Below are positions 1 through 7,338 of a stretch of 64,000 nt of DNA, piece by piece. This DNA is from Actinomycetes bacterium (GTDB taxonomy: Bacteria; Actinomycetota; Acidimicrobiia; Acidimicrobiales; JAMCPL01). The position numbers and the translations under genes are program-made. Under the pieces are notes generated by a model. The model saw only the letters and a program-made list of their open reading frames with translations. It was not told the origin of the DNA and ran no database searches. The number at the start of each line of letters is the position of its first letter. Positions within the stretch are counted from its first letter, which is position 1. The DNA lies in NCBI GenBank assembly GCA_021816935.1, contig JAKAWR010000001.1:186001-250000 (forward strand), in the 5' to 3' direction.

Positions 1-1
1 G

Positions 2-679
2 GGGCGTCCCGCAGCGCCGGGTCGCCCAGAGCGCACCACCGGGGCATACGCCGTGCGCAGCACCGGTGGGCAAAGATCCGCCTCCGCACCGCACTCTACC
101 CAGAACCCGCGATCACCCGACCGCCGGGTAGACCGGAGTAGCAGCCAGCCGCCCGCGCCCGCAAGACAATCTGCTACGCCGCCACGGAGAGCCGCCCGCG
201 ATATTCCGGAGGGACCCTTTACTCCTGGTGCAGCTGATCGGGCGGAGATGGAGGCTTTGCGTCTGAGCGTTCAGCGCCCAGCCGATATGGCTCCGTACCT
301 TGACGACGTCCTTTTCGTCAACCCGTTCCTAAAGGATGCTCTGGATCTACTAGCGTCACACGGTACGCTCGTGGCGGCCATTGATGCGGCGTCCGGCGTG
401 CGCCCCGACCTCGCCGGGCTACTCACTCGATTGGACATGGAGGAGACGTCGTCGGACCCCGAAGGCGTCGCACGCAAGCTCATTACGGCAAAGGCGACCG
501 GTCTTCTTTCGGAGATCGCAACCCAGGCCAGACGCGATCCCGGGACCAGCGGGAGAATGTCAGGCCTTTCCCGTTACATTAAGGGCATACTGGAAGAGAT
601 GGCAGATACCGGGAACGACAAAGGACGACTTGTGGAGGTCATCGCCGCGATACGTGAAATCGACCGGGAGCTCGCGTGA
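2..679 (+). CDS. dnaG: DNA primase DnaG, C-terminal part (5' end outside window)
   Basis: The frame is open from base 2 with no stop, so this is the end of a longer gene; the GTG at 53 in the ORF track is internal. Residues after a Pro/Arg/Ser-rich linker (EALRLSVQRPADMAPYLDDV) resemble the C-terminal helicase-binding domain of DnaG, which docks the primase on DnaB at the replication fork. The catalytic TOPRIM and zinc domains would lie upstream. It is followed directly by rpoD, with a GTGA overlap, which is the classical dnaG-rpoD arrangement. The family call rests on the weakly conserved C-terminal domain plus context. Confidence 0.75.
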   Translation, partial: GRPAAPGRPERTTGAYAVRSTGGQRSASAPHSTQNPRSPDRRVDRSSSQPPAPARQSATPPRRAARDIPEGPFTPGAADRAEMEALRLSVQRPADMAPYLDDVLFVNPFLKDALDLLASHGTLVAAIDAASGVRPDLAGLLTRLDMEETSSDPEGVARKLITAKATGLLSEIATQARRDPGTSGRMSGLSRYIKGILEEMADTGNDKGRLVEVIAAIREIDRELA

Positions 680-1719
680 ACGAGAAATCACGAAACGGTG
701 CCGGCAGGCGCACCGGCATACCGAAGGCGGCTCCGGCGGCAAGGCGAAAGCCGCGCCGGGGTCTTGACGGCGAGGACGCCGATGATCGCCGGGAGTCCGA
801 GGACGGCTTCGCTGACCCCGTGCATACCTACCTGCGCGATATCGGCAAGGTGTCCCTGCTGGACGCCGCGCTCGAGGTCGACCTGGCCCAGCGGATGGAG
901 GAGGGAGTCCTGGCTGCCAAGCGTCTTGAAGATGAGCAAGACCTTCCTGCGGAGGAGAAGGCTCAGCTCGTACGTGCAGTCGACCGTGGCCAGGAGGCAA
1001 AGGATGCTCTGATCGAGGCCAACCTGCGGCTTGTCGTCTCTATCGCCAAGCGCTACCGCAACAAGCGGCTCGCCTTTCTCGACCTCATCCAGGAGGGCAA
1101 CATCGGTCTGATGAGGGCCGTCGAGAAGTTCGACCATCACAAGGGGTTCAAGTTCTCGACGTACGCGACGTGGTGGATACGCCAGTCGATCCTCAGGGCA
1201 CTTGCCGACCAGTCGCGGACGATCCGCATACCGGTGCACGTGGTCGAAGACATGAACAAAGTCCTTCGTGCTCAGCGAATATACGTCCAGGAGATGGGTC
1301 GCCAGCCGACTCCGGAGGACCTCGGGAGTCGCCTCGGCATGCCGCCTGAGAGGGTCCGTGAGATGTTGAGGATGAACCTGGACACCCTCTCGCTCGAACA
1401 GCCCGTGGGCGCTCAGGAGATGCCTCTTTCCGACGTCCTCGAGGATCGTCGTCTCGACGAACCGAACGAGATTGCTTCCCGCGCCATGCTCCACGACGCC
1501 GTCCGGGATGCCCTCGCAGCACTGAACGAACGGGACAGGCAAGTCATGCAGATGCGGTTCGGCCTGCTGGAGGACGGGAAACGCTACACCCTGGAAGAAG
1601 TCGCGCGGGCCTGCGGCGTCACGAGAGAGCGGATCCGCCAAATCGAGATCAAGACGCTCGCCAAGCTCCGCAAGCCCGATGTGACCCACACCCTCAGGGA
1701 GTTCCTCGACGAGCCCTGA
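676..1719 (+). CDS. rpoD: Primary RNA polymerase sigma factor (RpoD/SigA)
   Basis: Directs core RNA polymerase to housekeeping promoters. Region 1.2 is seen near residue 46 ([16 protein letters not shown]), regions 2.1-2.4 around 110-170 ([17 protein letters not shown], with the conserved -10 recognition helix), region 3 in the middle and the region 4.2 helix-turn-helix near 314 ([20 protein letters not shown]). At 347 aa it is a short primary sigma with little region 1.1, replaced by a basic Arg/Ala-rich N-terminus of about 45 aa. It starts at GTG overlapping the dnaG stop (GTGA), so translational coupling is likely. Confidence 0.95.
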   Translation: MNEKSRNGAGRRTGIPKAAPAARRKPRRGLDGEDADDRRESEDGFADPVHTYLRDIGKVSLLDAALEVDLAQRMEEGVLAAKRLEDEQDLPAEEKAQLVRAVDRGQEAKDALIEANLRLVVSIAKRYRNKRLAFLDLIQEGNIGLMRAVEKFDHHKGFKFSTYATWWIRQSILRALADQSRTIRIPVHVVEDMNKVLRAQRIYVQEMGRQPTPEDLGSRLGMPPERVREMLRMNLDTLSLEQPVGAQEMPLSDVLEDRRLDEPNEIASRAMLHDAVRDALAALNERDRQVMQMRFGLLEDGKRYTLEEVARACGVTRERIRQIEIKTLAKLRKPDVTHTLREFLDEP

Positions 1720-1753
1720 TAGGGCAGGGCCACACGTGGGTCGCCCCGCGCGG

Positions 1754-1759
1754 TAGGCT
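1754..1759 (+). promoter_or_regulatory. -10 box of tRNA-Asn
   Basis: TAGGCT lies 21 nt before the mature tRNA 5' end, which would give a short 5' leader for RNase P. No clear -35 is seen. Confidence 0.4.
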
Positions 1760-1780
1760 GAGTGGTCGGCGTCGGCACCT

Positions 1781-1854
1781 TCCGGGGTAGCTCAATTAGG
1801 CAGAGCGAGCGGCTGTTAACCGCTGGGTTGAGAGTTCGAGTCTCTCCCCCGGAG
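1781..1854 (+). tRNA. tRNA-Asn (anticodon GTT)
   Basis: A complete cloverleaf can be drawn: acceptor TCCGGGG/CCCCGGA, a 4-bp D stem, anticodon stem AGCGG/CCGCT with loop CTGTTAA (anticodon GTT at 1815-1817), a 5-nt variable loop, T stem GAGAG/CTCTC with loop TTCGAGT, and discriminator G1854. CCA is not encoded. It lies between rpoD and acpP. Confidence 0.97.
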
Positions 1855-1896
1855 CTAACAACGGTCCCTGACCGTCGAAGAGAGGAGATACCGGCA

Positions 1897-2193
1897 GTGA
1901 CTATTACCAGTACGGGCGATCCGCAGGCATTGAGTCGAGACGCCATTCTTGCGATGGTACGCCACCATCTCGGAGAGATCCTTGAGATCGACCCTACGGG
2001 CATCGGCGAGTCAGCGTCATTCTCCGACGACTTGGGGGCCGACTCCCTCGCTCTGATCGAGCTTGTCGAGGCTCTCGAGGAGGACCTCGGAGATCGCATC
2101 CCGGACTTCCGCATCGAGGACGAAGAGCTGGAAGAGCTGCGCACCGTGAGGGACGCTGTCGACTACCTCTCCGAGAGGGTAGAGCAGTACTGA
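1897..2193 (+). CDS. acpP: Acyl carrier protein
   Basis: Carries growing fatty acyl chains on a 4'-phosphopantetheine arm. The attachment serine is in GADSLALIEL (Ser about 50), followed by the acidic helix II (EALEEDLGD) typical of the family. The start is GTG at 1897 with a good ribosome binding site (AGAGGAG) about 9 nt upstream. The longer ORF in the track reads through the tRNA and is wrong. Length 98 aa, slightly above the usual 78-85 because of a short N-terminal extension. It precedes rnc, a common bacterial pairing. Confidence 0.95.
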   Translation: MTITSTGDPQALSRDAILAMVRHHLGEILEIDPTGIGESASFSDDLGADSLALIELVEALEEDLGDRIPDFRIEDEELEELRTVRDAVDYLSERVEQY

Positions 2194-2216
2194 CCACCGG
2201 GAACAAAGCGGACCGC

Positions 2217-3065
2217 TTGTCCGGGTCCGCCGGAGGCGCAACGCCACTCGAGAGTATCGGCTACGACTTTCACGATAAGCGGCTCCTCGAACTCGCACTG
2301 ACTCACCGCTCCTTCGCTTCCGACAACGGGCTTGCCGAGTCGAACGAGCGTCTCGAGTACCTCGGCGATGCCGTCCTTTCGTTCGTCGTCGCAGCGCTTT
2401 CGTACTCCATGTGGCCCGATCTTCCCGAAGGATCCCTTGCCAAGATCCGTGCCGACGTGGTGAGGGAGCCGGCACTCGCCGAGATCGCTGTCGAGATAGG
2501 CCTGCCGGCGCACATCAAGCTATCGAAGAGCGAGATGGCGAACGGTGGGTGCAATAAGGCATCCATCCTCGCCGACACACTCGAGGCCGTCATCGGCGCA
2601 ATTTTCCTCGACTGCAAGCCCATGGGGGATACACTCGGCACGTCGCTCACGCTCCTCGAGCCCGGCACTCCCCCCACGTACCACAGCCACACCGGCACGA
2701 GTCCCGATTCCTCCGAACGTCCCGCGGGCCTGGAGGTGCTCTATGAGCTCATCTCGCGATGGTTCCTATCCCGCCTCGAGGCGGCTTCTACGGACCCCGG
2801 AATGTCCGAGTACAAGGGTCGCCTGCAGGAGATGGTCCAGAAGGCGACAGGCAACCTACCCGAGTACGTCCTGGCCACAACCGGACCCGAGCATGCACGC
2901 AGCTACGACGCTACAGTTTTCGTCGAAGGCCGGGAAGCAGGCCGCGGAACAGGTCGCTCCAAGAAGCTTGCCGAGCAGGAGGCGGCAAGGATGGCCCTCG
3001 ACCAACTGGAGAACGGCACCGCGACTCTCTCGGGTTCTGGCCACCTACCTGAAGGCAGTCGCTGA
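2217..3065 (+). CDS. rnc: Ribonuclease III
   Basis: Double-strand-specific endoribonuclease for rRNA and mRNA processing. The signature NERLEYLGDAVLSFVV is near residue 42 and the second metal-binding segment ADTLEAVIGAIFLD near 118. A double-stranded RNA-binding domain starts near 198 (YKGRLQEMVQK) and ends with KKLAEQEAARMALDQL. At 282 aa it exceeds the usual 220-250, mostly through a Pro/Ser/Thr-rich insertion around residues 145-175 between the catalytic and RNA-binding domains. The TTG start is the only plausible one before the catalytic domain; the RBS is weak, so coupling from acpP is likely. Confidence 0.94.
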   Translation: MSGSAGGATPLESIGYDFHDKRLLELALTHRSFASDNGLAESNERLEYLGDAVLSFVVAALSYSMWPDLPEGSLAKIRADVVREPALAEIAVEIGLPAHIKLSKSEMANGGCNKASILADTLEAVIGAIFLDCKPMGDTLGTSLTLLEPGTPPTYHSHTGTSPDSSERPAGLEVLYELISRWFLSRLEAASTDPGMSEYKGRLQEMVQKATGNLPEYVLATTGPEHARSYDATVFVEGREAGRGTGRSKKLAEQEAARMALDQLENGTATLSGSGHLPEGSR

Positions 3066-3133
3066 CCACCTCCCGCTAGTGTGCTGGACACCGGCCTGGC
3101 GTCAGACCCGGGCAGTCGGCCCGCGCATTGAGT

Positions 3134-3139
3134 TAGAAT
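3134..3139 (+). promoter_or_regulatory. -10 box of mutM, leaderless type
   Basis: TAGAAT lies 6 nt before the GTG start, placing the expected transcription start on the start codon. No Shine-Dalgarno is seen. Confidence 0.5.
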
Positions 3140-3145
3140 CGCTTC

Positions 3146-3985
3146 GTGCCTGAGCTCCCCGAAGTGGAGACCATCCGTAGGGATCTGGAACGGGAGGTCA
3201 TGGGGAAACGGGTCAAGTCGATCGAGATCCTGAACGAGCGCACGGCGCGGCGTCGCTCGAATCCACACGATCTGGAGACCCTGCTCCCGGGACAGCGACT
3301 GTCCGGCGTCAGGCGGCGGGGCAAGTACCTCCTTTTCGACCTTGACTCCCAGATGATCCTCGTGGTGCATCTCGGCATGACAGGCCAACTGCTCCACGTG
3401 AAGGGGACGCGTGAGCCGGTTGCCGAGCACACCCGGGCAATCATCACCCTGGCACAGGGCGGCCAGTTGCGGTTCGTGGACCAGCGAACCTTTGGCGAGC
3501 TGTTCATCGCCGAGTCCTGCGGTAAAGGCGGCATCCCTGCCGAGCTGTCCCATCTTGGTTTCGATCCGCTGGCGAACGAGATCACATGGGCCGGGTTCGC
3601 CACCATGCTGGCTTCACGCGACACGCGCCTCAAGGCGCTGCTCGTGGACCAGTCGTTCGTCGCGGGGATCGGGAATATCTACTCCGACGAGATACTTTTC
3701 GCATCGGGACTCCGCTACGACCGCCGGGCCGGTTCCATCTCGGCTCAGGAGGCGCGCCGCCTCTACAGGGCAATGATCGAGCTCCTGAACGAAGCCGTGG
3801 CACAGCGAGGCTCGTCGCTGGCCGATGAAGCCTACCGGGATCTTTATGGTGAGACCGGCAATTACCAGGGACAGCACAATGTCTACGACCGAGAAGGTAA
3901 ACCCTGCCCCCGCTGCAAGCACCCCATCGCCCGCGACAAGGTAAACGGTCGGTCGACTTTCTACTGCCCGCACTGCCAGCTATGA
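3146..3985 (+). CDS. mutM: Formamidopyrimidine-DNA glycosylase (Fpg/MutM)
   Basis: Excises 8-oxoguanine and other oxidised purines and cleaves the abasic site. The N-terminus MPELPEVETIRRDL carries catalytic Pro2 and Glu3. The conserved Lys is in RRRGKYLLF, the helix-two-turn-helix with Asn in VAGIGNIYSDEILF, and the C-terminal zinc finger is CPRCKHP...FYCPHCQL. The 279-aa length is normal. The GTG start places Pro and Glu at positions 2-3, which fixes it. A TANNNT box 6 nt upstream suggests a leaderless message independent of rnc. Confidence 0.96.
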   Translation: MPELPEVETIRRDLEREVMGKRVKSIEILNERTARRRSNPHDLETLLPGQRLSGVRRRGKYLLFDLDSQMILVVHLGMTGQLLHVKGTREPVAEHTRAIITLAQGGQLRFVDQRTFGELFIAESCGKGGIPAELSHLGFDPLANEITWAGFATMLASRDTRLKALLVDQSFVAGIGNIYSDEILFASGLRYDRRAGSISAQEARRLYRAMIELLNEAVAQRGSSLADEAYRDLYGETGNYQGQHNVYDREGKPCPRCKHPIARDKVNGRSTFYCPHCQL

Positions 3986-4042
3986 ACCCCCGGGCCCATA
4001 CGGGCACTGCGGCCGGCCCACGCCAGCGATCGACCGGTCGGC

Positions 4043-4048
4043 TAAGCT
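4043..4048 (+). promoter_or_regulatory. -10 box of the 72-aa membrane protein gene, leaderless type
   Basis: TAAGCT lies 7 nt before ATG 4056. There is no Shine-Dalgarno. Confidence 0.45.
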
Positions 4049-4055
4049 TGTTGTT

Positions 4056-4274
4056 ATGCCAATGGTAATACTCGCATTGACAGCGAGCGCAGCCAGGAAG
4101 TTGGAAGAGGTGGGAGGCTTGGCAGGCGCGGTCGGTGCGGTAGCGCTGGTGTTTGCCGCCCTCACCGGTCTTGGTGGATCGCGTGGTGGGGCTGGCCGGC
4201 TCCTCGGTGTGCTTTCCGGGATCCTGATTGCGGCTGCCTTCGTCCTGTTCATCGTCGGTATCCACTACGGTTAA
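4056..4274 (+). CDS. Small two-helix membrane protein, function unknown
   Basis: The family is not recognised. The 72-aa product has two predicted transmembrane segments (GLAGAVGAVALVFAAL and LLGVLSGILIAAAFVLFIVG) separated by a Gly/Arg-rich loop (GGSRGGAGR), a small helical-hairpin protein. A TANNNT box 7 nt before the ATG supports expression as a leaderless message. The stop codon TAA forms the first bases of a dispersed repeat, and pepA converges from the other side. The gene call rests on the promoter signal, the clean membrane profile and the absence of a competing gene on the opposite strand. Confidence 0.6.
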   Translation: MPMVILALTASAARKLEEVGGLAGAVGAVALVFAALTGLGGSRGGAGRLLGVLSGILIAAAFVLFIVGIHYG

Positions 4275-4296
4275 GAGCCTCAGCGGATAGGGACCT
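4273..4296 (+). repeat. Dispersed repeat, copy 1
   Basis: AAGAGCCTCAGCGGATAGGG plus ACCT. It shares the core CCTCAGCGGATAGGGA with the copy after pyrF, and near-identical copies lie in the lipB-lipA linker and upstream of lpd. It starts on the stop codon of the preceding gene. Confidence 0.6.
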
Positions 4297-4403
4297 CGCG
4301 ATCCGGCCGGGCTGACCACCAGGCGACCGACCGAGCTTCGGAGCCTGACAGGCGGGGCAAACACCCGACGGATGTACGAATCCCGGATGTGGGCCGCGAT
4401 GCC

Positions 4404-6266
4404 TCAGATGTGAGCAAGCAGGTCGACGAGCAACCTGACGCCGAAGCCGGTGCCTCCCTTGTGCAGGTAGCCCTTGCCGGTGGCCGCACGGGCCGTCCCC
4501 GCCATGTCCAAGTGCGCCCACGGAACGTCGCCCGTGAACCGCCGGAGGAACATTGCTGCCGCAATCGCTCCCGCCTCTCCCCCGGGATTGCCCGTATTCC
4601 TGAGGTCGGCCACGTCTGAATCGAGGTGATCCGAGTAGCCGTCAGGGAGCGGCATCCGCCATACGGCTTCACCTGTTCGCTCCGACGAATCCTCGATACG
4701 CTCCAGCAGGTCCCGTGAGCTGCCGAAGAGCCCGGCGACGCCGTTACCCAGGGCCACCACCGCAGCACCGGTCAGCGTCGCCACGTCCACCACTGCATCG
4801 GGTGCCTCCTCGACTGCAAGGCTCAGTGCATCGGCGAGGACGAGACGCCCTTCCGCGTCGGTGTTGAGCACTTCGATCGTGGTTCCGTTGCGCGCAGTCA
4901 GGACGTCTCCCGGCTTGGTGGCACCGCCGCCGGGCATATTCTCCGCGAGCGGCGCGATCGCCGTCACGCGTACAGCCAGTCGCAGTTTAGCCGCCAGGAT
5001 AGTCGCGCAGCAGACAGCAGCTGCACCGCTCATGTCCGTCTTCATGGTCGTCATCGAGTTCGCAGCCTTCAGAGACAGCCCGCCCGAGTCGAAAGTGATT
5101 CCCTTGCCAACCAACACCACATGAGCCAGGTTCCGTCTTGACCGCGCAGCACTCCCCTGCCGCTTGCTCGCACTCGGTGTACTCACCCTTTCCGGCTCTC
5201 CCCCGGAGTACCGCAGGATCACCAGTCTCGGCGTCTCCACCGATCCTCGAGCTACGCCAAGTAAGGCCCCCATGCGTTCCTTCACCAGCCGCCGATCGTC
5301 CCACGACTCCACAATGACGCCCTGGGAGCGGGCCTCGCTGCCGATTCGCTTTGCGAAGCCGCCAGGGCCGAGCGATCCTGCGGGCAGGTTGACAAGGTCC
5401 CGTGCGAAGCTGACGTAATTGCACACGTCCTCCGCACGCGAAAGAGCGTCCCGGGCGGACGACCGAACGCTCCGCGAGCCGGTAGCGCCGCGCCGGCCAC
5501 CCTGTTCATCATCCAGATTGAAACGCAGCTCTGCGAAAACGAGACGCTCCCCATTGCAGCCGCCGCCCGGCTCGCTCTTGAACTCGTCGAATCTGTAGCA
5601 GGCGAGGCACAGACCCTCCGCCAACCCCGACAGCGCTTCGTTCCTTTCGTCCCCCTCGCCACAGGTGATCTCCGGCGGGAGCAGAAGCGCTCCGGCAGTC
5701 CCTCCGGCCGCGACGCAGGCGAATGCCGCGCCCGCAGCCCTGAAGCGCTCTGCCCTGGACGTTGCTGGATGGTCGACTGCGAAGTGGGAACCCTGATAGC
5801 GACGCGACCTGCCGCCTTCCAGCCCGTCCTCCGGGCCTGCAGTATCCTTCGCGGAAGCACCCTCGCCCATGGTTACCTCAGCACCGACTGCTCGGCCCGT
5901 CCCGATCAGTACAACCCATTCCATGCTGCATGGAGCCCCCCCAGCCGCCCCTTTCCCCGATGACGGACCCCCCGTCATCCGGCACCTCCCCAGGGCAAGC
6001 GACTGCCCCGCTGCGCCAGTGAAGCGCTCCCTTTCGAGAATCCCCCACTCCCCAATACTGGCAAGTTCCGGAAAGATACCGAGCTCGCTCGAGGGTATGA
6101 CCGGTGAACCGTTGCCCTCCTCTACAAGAACGCCCACGACCCCCTTCCCGCTCTCCGTGGCGCTTCCGAAGAGCAAGCGTGGCGAAACAGCCGGCACGTC
6201 GATAACAACGTAGCCAATCCGCCTGGATCTGCGCGACGACACGGCCCCGGCGCTTCCGGCGACCAT
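4404..6266 (-). CDS. pepA: Leucyl aminopeptidase (M17 family)
   Basis: Cytosolic di-metal aminopeptidase removing N-terminal residues from peptides. The catalytic C-terminal domain is intact: GKGITFDSGGLSLK near residue 385 (metal and Lys ligands) and the M17 signature NTDAEGRL near 468, then LRNTGNPGGEAGAIAAAMFL. At 620 aa it is longer than the usual 480-500. The extra sequence is a Gly/Ser/Arg-rich, poorly structured N-terminal half (residues about 60-250) with only scattered resemblance to the M17 N-domain. ATG 6266 is chosen over the longer ORF because GGGGGAGG precedes it. It starts one base past the adenosyltransferase stop, so they form one operon. Confidence 0.92.
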   Translation of the reverse strand: MVAGSAGAVSSRRSRRIGYVVIDVPAVSPRLLFGSATESGKGVVGVLVEEGNGSPVIPSSELGIFPELASIGEWGILERERFTGAAGQSLALGRCRMTGGPSSGKGAAGGAPCSMEWVVLIGTGRAVGAEVTMGEGASAKDTAGPEDGLEGGRSRRYQGSHFAVDHPATSRAERFRAAGAAFACVAAGGTAGALLLPPEITCGEGDERNEALSGLAEGLCLACYRFDEFKSEPGGGCNGERLVFAELRFNLDDEQGGRRGATGSRSVRSSARDALSRAEDVCNYVSFARDLVNLPAGSLGPGGFAKRIGSEARSQGVIVESWDDRRLVKERMGALLGVARGSVETPRLVILRYSGGEPERVSTPSASKRQGSAARSRRNLAHVVLVGKGITFDSGGLSLKAANSMTTMKTDMSGAAAVCCATILAAKLRLAVRVTAIAPLAENMPGGGATKPGDVLTARNGTTIEVLNTDAEGRLVLADALSLAVEEAPDAVVDVATLTGAAVVALGNGVAGLFGSSRDLLERIEDSSERTGEAVWRMPLPDGYSDHLDSDVADLRNTGNPGGEAGAIAAAMFLRRFTGDVPWAHLDMAGTARAATGKGYLHKGGTGFGVRLLVDLLAHI

Positions 6267-6267
6267 T

Positions 6268-6957
6268 TCAGCCTCCCCCTTGCGCCGACATCGGCCCATC
6301 GACGATCCTTGCCAGCACCCAAAGCAGATCCGACAGCCGGTTCAGGTACCGGATCCCGTACGACGTACGCTGTTCCTTGCCGTCGCCTCCGGCACCGATC
6401 CCCGGATCTGCCACCGACCCTGGGCTTCCTCGCGATAGAGCCGGCTCTCCCCCTTCGCCGAGGCGGCCGGCTGCGACGACATAACGCTCAGCCCTTCTCG
6501 CTGCCGCCCTCGCCGCATCGAGCAATGCTCCGCCGAGGCTTCCTCCCGGCACCGCAAAGCCCCGATCGACAACCAGACCCGCTCCCAACGCCTCGATCCG
6601 CTCCTCCAATGCCTCGACCATGGCGGCAGTAACGGCAGTCTTGCCAGGCTCCAGCCGGGAGCGATTCGTTCCGGCCGACACCTCGGCCATTAGAATCCAG
6701 AGGTCACGCTCAACCCGTACGAGCAGAGCGTCGAATCGGGGAACCTCTCTCGTTTCGACGGACGCCTGTGCCTCCCCGAAGTCCTTCCCAAGGTAGGCCC
6801 TCGCCACGCCGATTGCCGCCTGCGCCTCGTCAACGGCACCAACGGCCTTGATCCCGGCACTGTCCTTTGTCACACGCCCCCCGAACAGCACGCCAGTCGT
6901 CCCGTCGTCACCCTTTCTTGTCGTGATGCGCACCGCGGCCTCGGACGGTCTCTTCAT
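6268..6957 (-). CDS. Cob(I)alamin adenosyltransferase, PduO type
   Basis: Transfers adenosyl from ATP to cob(I)alamin to make adenosylcobalamin. The N-terminal ATP-binding signature ITTRKGDDGTTGVLFGGRV is diagnostic, followed by KAVGAVDEAQAAIGVARA, and the C-terminus has the Arg-rich helix (AARRAERYVV) and RYLNRLSDLLWVLAR. It is 229 aa, with a Gly-rich insertion around residues 185-205. The ATG at 6957 fits the family N-terminus and has TAAGAT 7 nt upstream, so a leaderless message is likely. It is divergent from metH, the other B12 enzyme in the window. Confidence 0.95.
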   Translation of the reverse strand: MKRPSEAAVRITTRKGDDGTTGVLFGGRVTKDSAGIKAVGAVDEAQAAIGVARAYLGKDFGEAQASVETREVPRFDALLVRVERDLWILMAEVSAGTNRSRLEPGKTAVTAAMVEALEERIEALGAGLVVDRGFAVPGGSLGGALLDAARAAARRAERYVVAAGRLGEGGEPALSRGSPGSVADPGIGAGGDGKEQRTSYGIRYLNRLSDLLWVLARIVDGPMSAQGGG

Positions 6958-6964
6958 CGCCACG

Positions 6965-6970
6965 ATCTTA
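6965..6970 (-). promoter_or_regulatory. -10 box of adenosyltransferase gene, leaderless type
   Basis: TAAGAT on the minus strand lies 7 nt before ATG 6957. There is no clear Shine-Dalgarno. Confidence 0.5.
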
Positions 6971-7080
6971 ACGTGCATCCACGACGCCGCTGCGTAACTC
7001 GAGCAGCTGGAATCCACCCAGGTGGCCTCCTGGGACGACCACGCGGGATGCCGATACCGAGCGCTCGGCACAACTTACCC

Positions 7081-7109
7081 TGGACATCTCGCCAGACCGG
7101 CCGTATAAT
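7081..7109 (+). promoter_or_regulatory. Sigma-A promoter toward metH
   Basis: TGGACA and TATAAT are separated by exactly 17 bp, predicting a start near 7116 and a transcript of over 220 nt before metH. It is among the best consensus promoters in the window. Confidence 0.65.
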
Positions 7110-7115
7110 GGAATT

Positions 7116-7276
7116 GCGAGCTCAGGCGAAGTCGACCGATTAGTCGGCGTTGAGAAGGTCCGAACCGGCCACCCAGGTGGGCAAAGCCCGTAGAGCGGTC
7201 CCTCACTGACAGCCTGTGCTCGCGCGCACGGAGCCTCCCGAGCTGGCGGGTCGATAACCAACCTACGGGATCGTGC
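7116..7276 (+). ncRNA. Candidate structured leader or small RNA upstream of metH
   Basis: The region begins at the predicted transcription start. A long closing helix pairs GCGAGC with GCTCGC and CAGGC with GCCTG (7116-7127 with 7212-7223). Inside are hairpins CCGA-TTAG-TCGG, CCAC-CCAG-GTGG and GGGC-AAA-GCCC. A second domain is closed by GCACG/CGTGC (7226-7230 with 7272-7276). It does not show the conserved cores of cobalamin, SAM, SAH or THF riboswitches that I know. Because metH also has its own start-proximal -10 box, this could be either a 5' UTR sensor or an independent RNA. Confidence 0.4.
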
Positions 7277-7326
7277 TTCGCCATTCGGTCACTCGGACGT
7301 CGATCGGACGTCGTCGCCCCGCCGGT

Positions 7327-7332
7327 TAATGT
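7327..7332 (+). promoter_or_regulatory. Start-proximal -10 box of metH, leaderless type
   Basis: TAATGT lies 6 nt before ATG 7339, which itself lacks a Shine-Dalgarno. Confidence 0.4.
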
Positions 7333-7338
7333 ATCGAT

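Larger units (their letters stand above)
6958..7338. other. Divergent intergenic region between adenosyltransferase and metH
   Basis: This 381-bp stretch without genes holds two exact copies of CCACCCAGGTGG (7014-7025 and 7169-7180), a strong promoter reading toward metH, a folded leader or small RNA, and a tandem TCGGACGTCG duplication at 7293-7313. The ORFs called here are not credible. Confidence 0.7.

Noticed and set aside
688-1689. 333-aa minus strand ORF
   Set aside because: Exact antisense shadow of rpoD in a GC-rich frame.
1762-1896. Extended N-terminus of the acyl carrier protein in the ORF track
   Set aside because: It translates the tRNA-Asn; the GTG 1897 start has a good ribosome site.
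7116-7276. Cobalamin or SAM riboswitch before metH
   Set aside because: The GGGAA..GCCACTG core of the cobalamin aptamer and the GCAACC/GAGG core of SAM-I/IV are absent; kept only as an unidentified structured RNA.
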